Positions 61,291-64,000 of a stretch of 64,000 bases of DNA are shown here, one piece after another. The notes below the pieces were generated by a model. The model did not search any database and had not been told where the DNA came from. It saw only the letters and a program-made list of their open reading frames with translations. Positions within the stretch are counted from its first letter, which is position 1; each line of letters starts with the position of its first letter. A program made the translations under genes and the position numbers. The stretch is from positions 11,688,638 to 11,752,637 of the forward strand of contig NC_081331.1 in NCBI RefSeq assembly GCF_022539665.2, read 5' to 3'. Origin of the DNA: Daphnia carinata. Taxonomy: Eukaryota; Arthropoda; Branchiopoda; Diplostraca; Daphniidae.

Positions 61291-64000
61291 TAAAAATTAT
61301 CGCAATTAAAGGTAAATCAGAGAACAGGAGTTTTCGATAAAAATATGGGTCAGATGGCATTACGTACAGGACGGAGAGGCTAAAAGAAATCGCAGTGTTT
61401 CCATCTAAATGCAGCATCATGCTCGAATCATAGTGGGTTTGGCATCTACACTTGCTGTTTCATCTGTATAGTATATTGCACTGATGAGGGTGACACACAA
61501 AGAGAAACAAACACGACGGTACAACCAGAGAGAAACAAAAAAGAAAACAAATGGTGTCAGAAGAATTCCAGGAATGTGTGGGCAAGAAGAAACAAACCGG
61601 ATACTTCGTCATCCACTAACAATGAACAATGATGTGTTACGTATTGTGGGCGTTTAGAAGGAGGATCCCAAATGATACCGGCTCAAAAAATAAATAAAAA
61701 AAAAAGAACCGATCCCCCCTCCACCAGAGGTGGTATACATATCGCAGCTTGGCGTCGATTTTTAACAGCCCCCTCAAAAAATAGGAGGATCACGCGATGA
61801 ATCCAGCCGGCCTTCATTCTCGATGGGGGCGGCTGTTGTAATTTTATACGTTTCGATCGTCGGCAAATGGACAAATATTCAAAGACGAACAACAATTGGA
61901 CCGCATACCCAATAAAAAAAAGGGACCGATAGCCGCAGCATTTAAAATTGAGCTTTTTTTTTTATTTGTCAGCTGGATAGGGTCGGTTATCGATTCCCGT
62001 TCTTCATACCTCGAATTATTACGTCCGCCCGTCCTTTCTCCAAAAGTTTCTTCGGCCAAAGCCTATGGCGACTGCCGCAGTTTTGTGTCACAAATCTCCA
62101 CCAAAAGTTTGTTGAAGGGAAACGTGAAATATCAGTCGGGGTCAAAAGCAGCTATCATCAAGCACCAGCCACTTTTCCTTCTACTTATTTTATTTTATTT
62201 TTTTTTTTTAAAGAGAAATGATTTATTCGTTGAACGACGACGAGTTGCTGCTAGAATGTAGTCTCCGCATGTGATTTATCTTTATGGTTAGCCCTGTGTG
62301 ACTGCGAGATGGTTATCGTTAATGGAGACGACGACATTGCCTTATGTAAATGAGCGGAACGAGATTTTTTTTTTTCCCCAGTATTTCGTCGTCTCCCTTT
62401 TTCGGTTTGACGATGTAAATCACGCGCAATGCCGCAGAGGAAAATCCCGGAAAAAAAGTCCGTTTTTTAGCAAGCAGCAAATCGGAGCCGGCCGGGTAAT
62501 GTGTTCCGTCCAACATAATGCGCTATCCTTATATACTTCATGCGCGCTTGATCTATGACGTACAGTACTGTGGTAAAACTTATTCGTACGTCATCACGAA
62601 GAAAGGGAAGCCTTTGACGTGTATATTGCGCTAACGATGTAGTAGGGAAGACGTCGCTCGTTCAAATCAAACGCCGTTGAAGCCAAAACCATTGCCACAG
62701 CAATATAATCAAAGAGGAAGGAGAGAAGAAAATAAAAACAAAAGTGAAGCCTTTGACTTGCCCGTGTTCGTCGGATGGATGGCGAGCAAAGTTTTTGGCT
62801 CAACGCCCCTATTACTGGCTATCAAAGGAAAGGCCGGCGTCAAGCGTGGGCTTCTATTGCCTCTCGAGTTTTGTGTATACGAGTTAAGGATATTGTACTT
62901 GTAATCGAGGATCAGGACGTTATTGGAAAATAGTGGACATTATTAAAGCTGAAAGTTTGGAGAGTCGGATAAAGTCGGCCGAGACTTGTTGGCCACTCTT
63001 CTCTTTGATAATAATTTGCCTTCTTATCTTACTCTTGACTCTTCCCCCCACCCTCTTTCTACGCACGTTGCATGCAACTCTTCTAGTAGCTATGTACGGT
63101 GCACCATGCTCACCATAATCAATATAAATGTAGAAGAAAAGATTTCGGTCGGCTAGCAAACACCCTGTTTTTTTTTTTTCTTCTTTTCTCATAGTGGTCT
63201 GCGACGTATCGTACATCTTCGTATAATCCGGCTGCGCCCATCAGCAATAAATTTCTTGACGCTCACTTTTTTCTTTCTTCCTCACCCAACGTTGGAGACT
63301 ACAACAAAAAAAGAAAAAGGAGATAAAGAATAAAAACTGGCTTGTACTACCTGTTCTCCTTATTCAAAATGCTATAAAGAAAATGGGTGTGAATCTTCGT
63401 GAGCTCCAAGTTCGTGACAGCTGGCGCTCCATCTTGTCATCTTAGTTTCAAGATGTCTTCCTTCGGCCCCTTGTCACGAACCAAATTTCTATATACTTGT
63501 ACACTCTATATGATAAATACATTTTTAAGTTTCAGAAGAAAAAAAAAGAGAAAACACACCGGGGCTTGTTTATTCCGTCTCGTCGAGTTCATTGATGCTA
63601 GAAAAAATTGGTCCGCTCGGATGCACGCGCCACGGGCAATCCGAGTGTTGATAACAGTCGTGAAATGTGTCTAGCTAGTAAAAGAAAAAAAAAGGAATGA
63701 CGCCATCTTAGCCCCTCTTTGCTCGATTCAGAATCGTATGTACCAAATTGGAAATATGGGGAGGCATAGCCCGTTGAATTGTTTGGCTACCTATTTATTC
63801 TTTTAAGTTCCAGATGGCTGGAAGACTTTGTCGATCAAAAGGAGGTCTTTTGTGTATCCAACTGTCGATCGAGGAGGCTTGCTCGCTAATAGACGACGAC
63901 AGTTGGGTCTCATGTTATGTGTTACAATGCTGTGCGCAAACGCCCTCGTCTAACTTCCTCCTTTTTTTCTTTTCCTTTTTGAAAATGTAAGTTGTTCCGT
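61291..64000. other. unremarkable end region
   Basis: Ordinary mixed-composition DNA with short poly-A and poly-T runs. Open frames up to about 120 codons (for example 61896-62261, plus strand) include homopolymer-coded Phe and Lys runs and show no recognisable domain. No RNA gene or mobile element seen. Confidence 0.6.

Overview
This is eukaryotic nuclear DNA, mostly non-coding. No rRNA, CRISPR array, bacterial-type operon, long transposon ORF or convincing tRNA was seen. The DNA is moderately AT-rich and crowded with long homopolymers of all four bases (A up to 28, T up to 24, G up to 20, C up to 16) and with CA/TG, GA/CT, TA and short tri- to pentanucleotide arrays. The few credible introns are 62-117 bp, GT..AG, with pyrimidine-rich 3' ends. 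This fits a compact arthropod genome; my best guess is a cladoceran crustacean such as Daphnia. That assignment is inference: no diagnostic gene was recognised.

Layout. 1-9,700 is extremely homopolymer-rich, with few bases free of simple sequence. 9,700-17,600 is mixed and holds a 242-codon low-complexity ORF (11.1-11.8 kb) and a possible three-exon minus-strand micro-ORF (14.3-14.0 kb). 17,600-32,000 is calmer, with TATA/CRE-like promoter motifs at 19.1 and 20.05-20.6 kb and small unassigned ORFs. 32,000-49,000 contains GC-richer islands that are open in several frames (33.1, 38.6, 40.6, 41.2, 42.6, 45.1, 47.2 kb) and a possible two-exon micro-ORF at 48.85-48.58 kb. 49,000-60,000 is again rich in microsatellites, including a 72-bp GA array, and has a two-exon candidate at 53.85-53.61 kb whose intron is largely CT repeat. 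60,245-61,290 is the most structured piece: a degenerate repeat present as direct and inverted copies, carrying two near-perfect 30-bp palindromes and a nested fold-back. 61,300-64,000 is unremarkable.

No functional pathway can be assembled. The coding calls are low-confidence hypotheses based on start context, splice signals, phase and codon choice; none is recognised as a known family. Three of the better spliced candidates lie on the minus strand and would encode proteins of 53-62 residues. They could be real micro-proteins, ends of larger genes with distant exons, or chance. The window could equally be intergenic DNA or the introns of one long gene.
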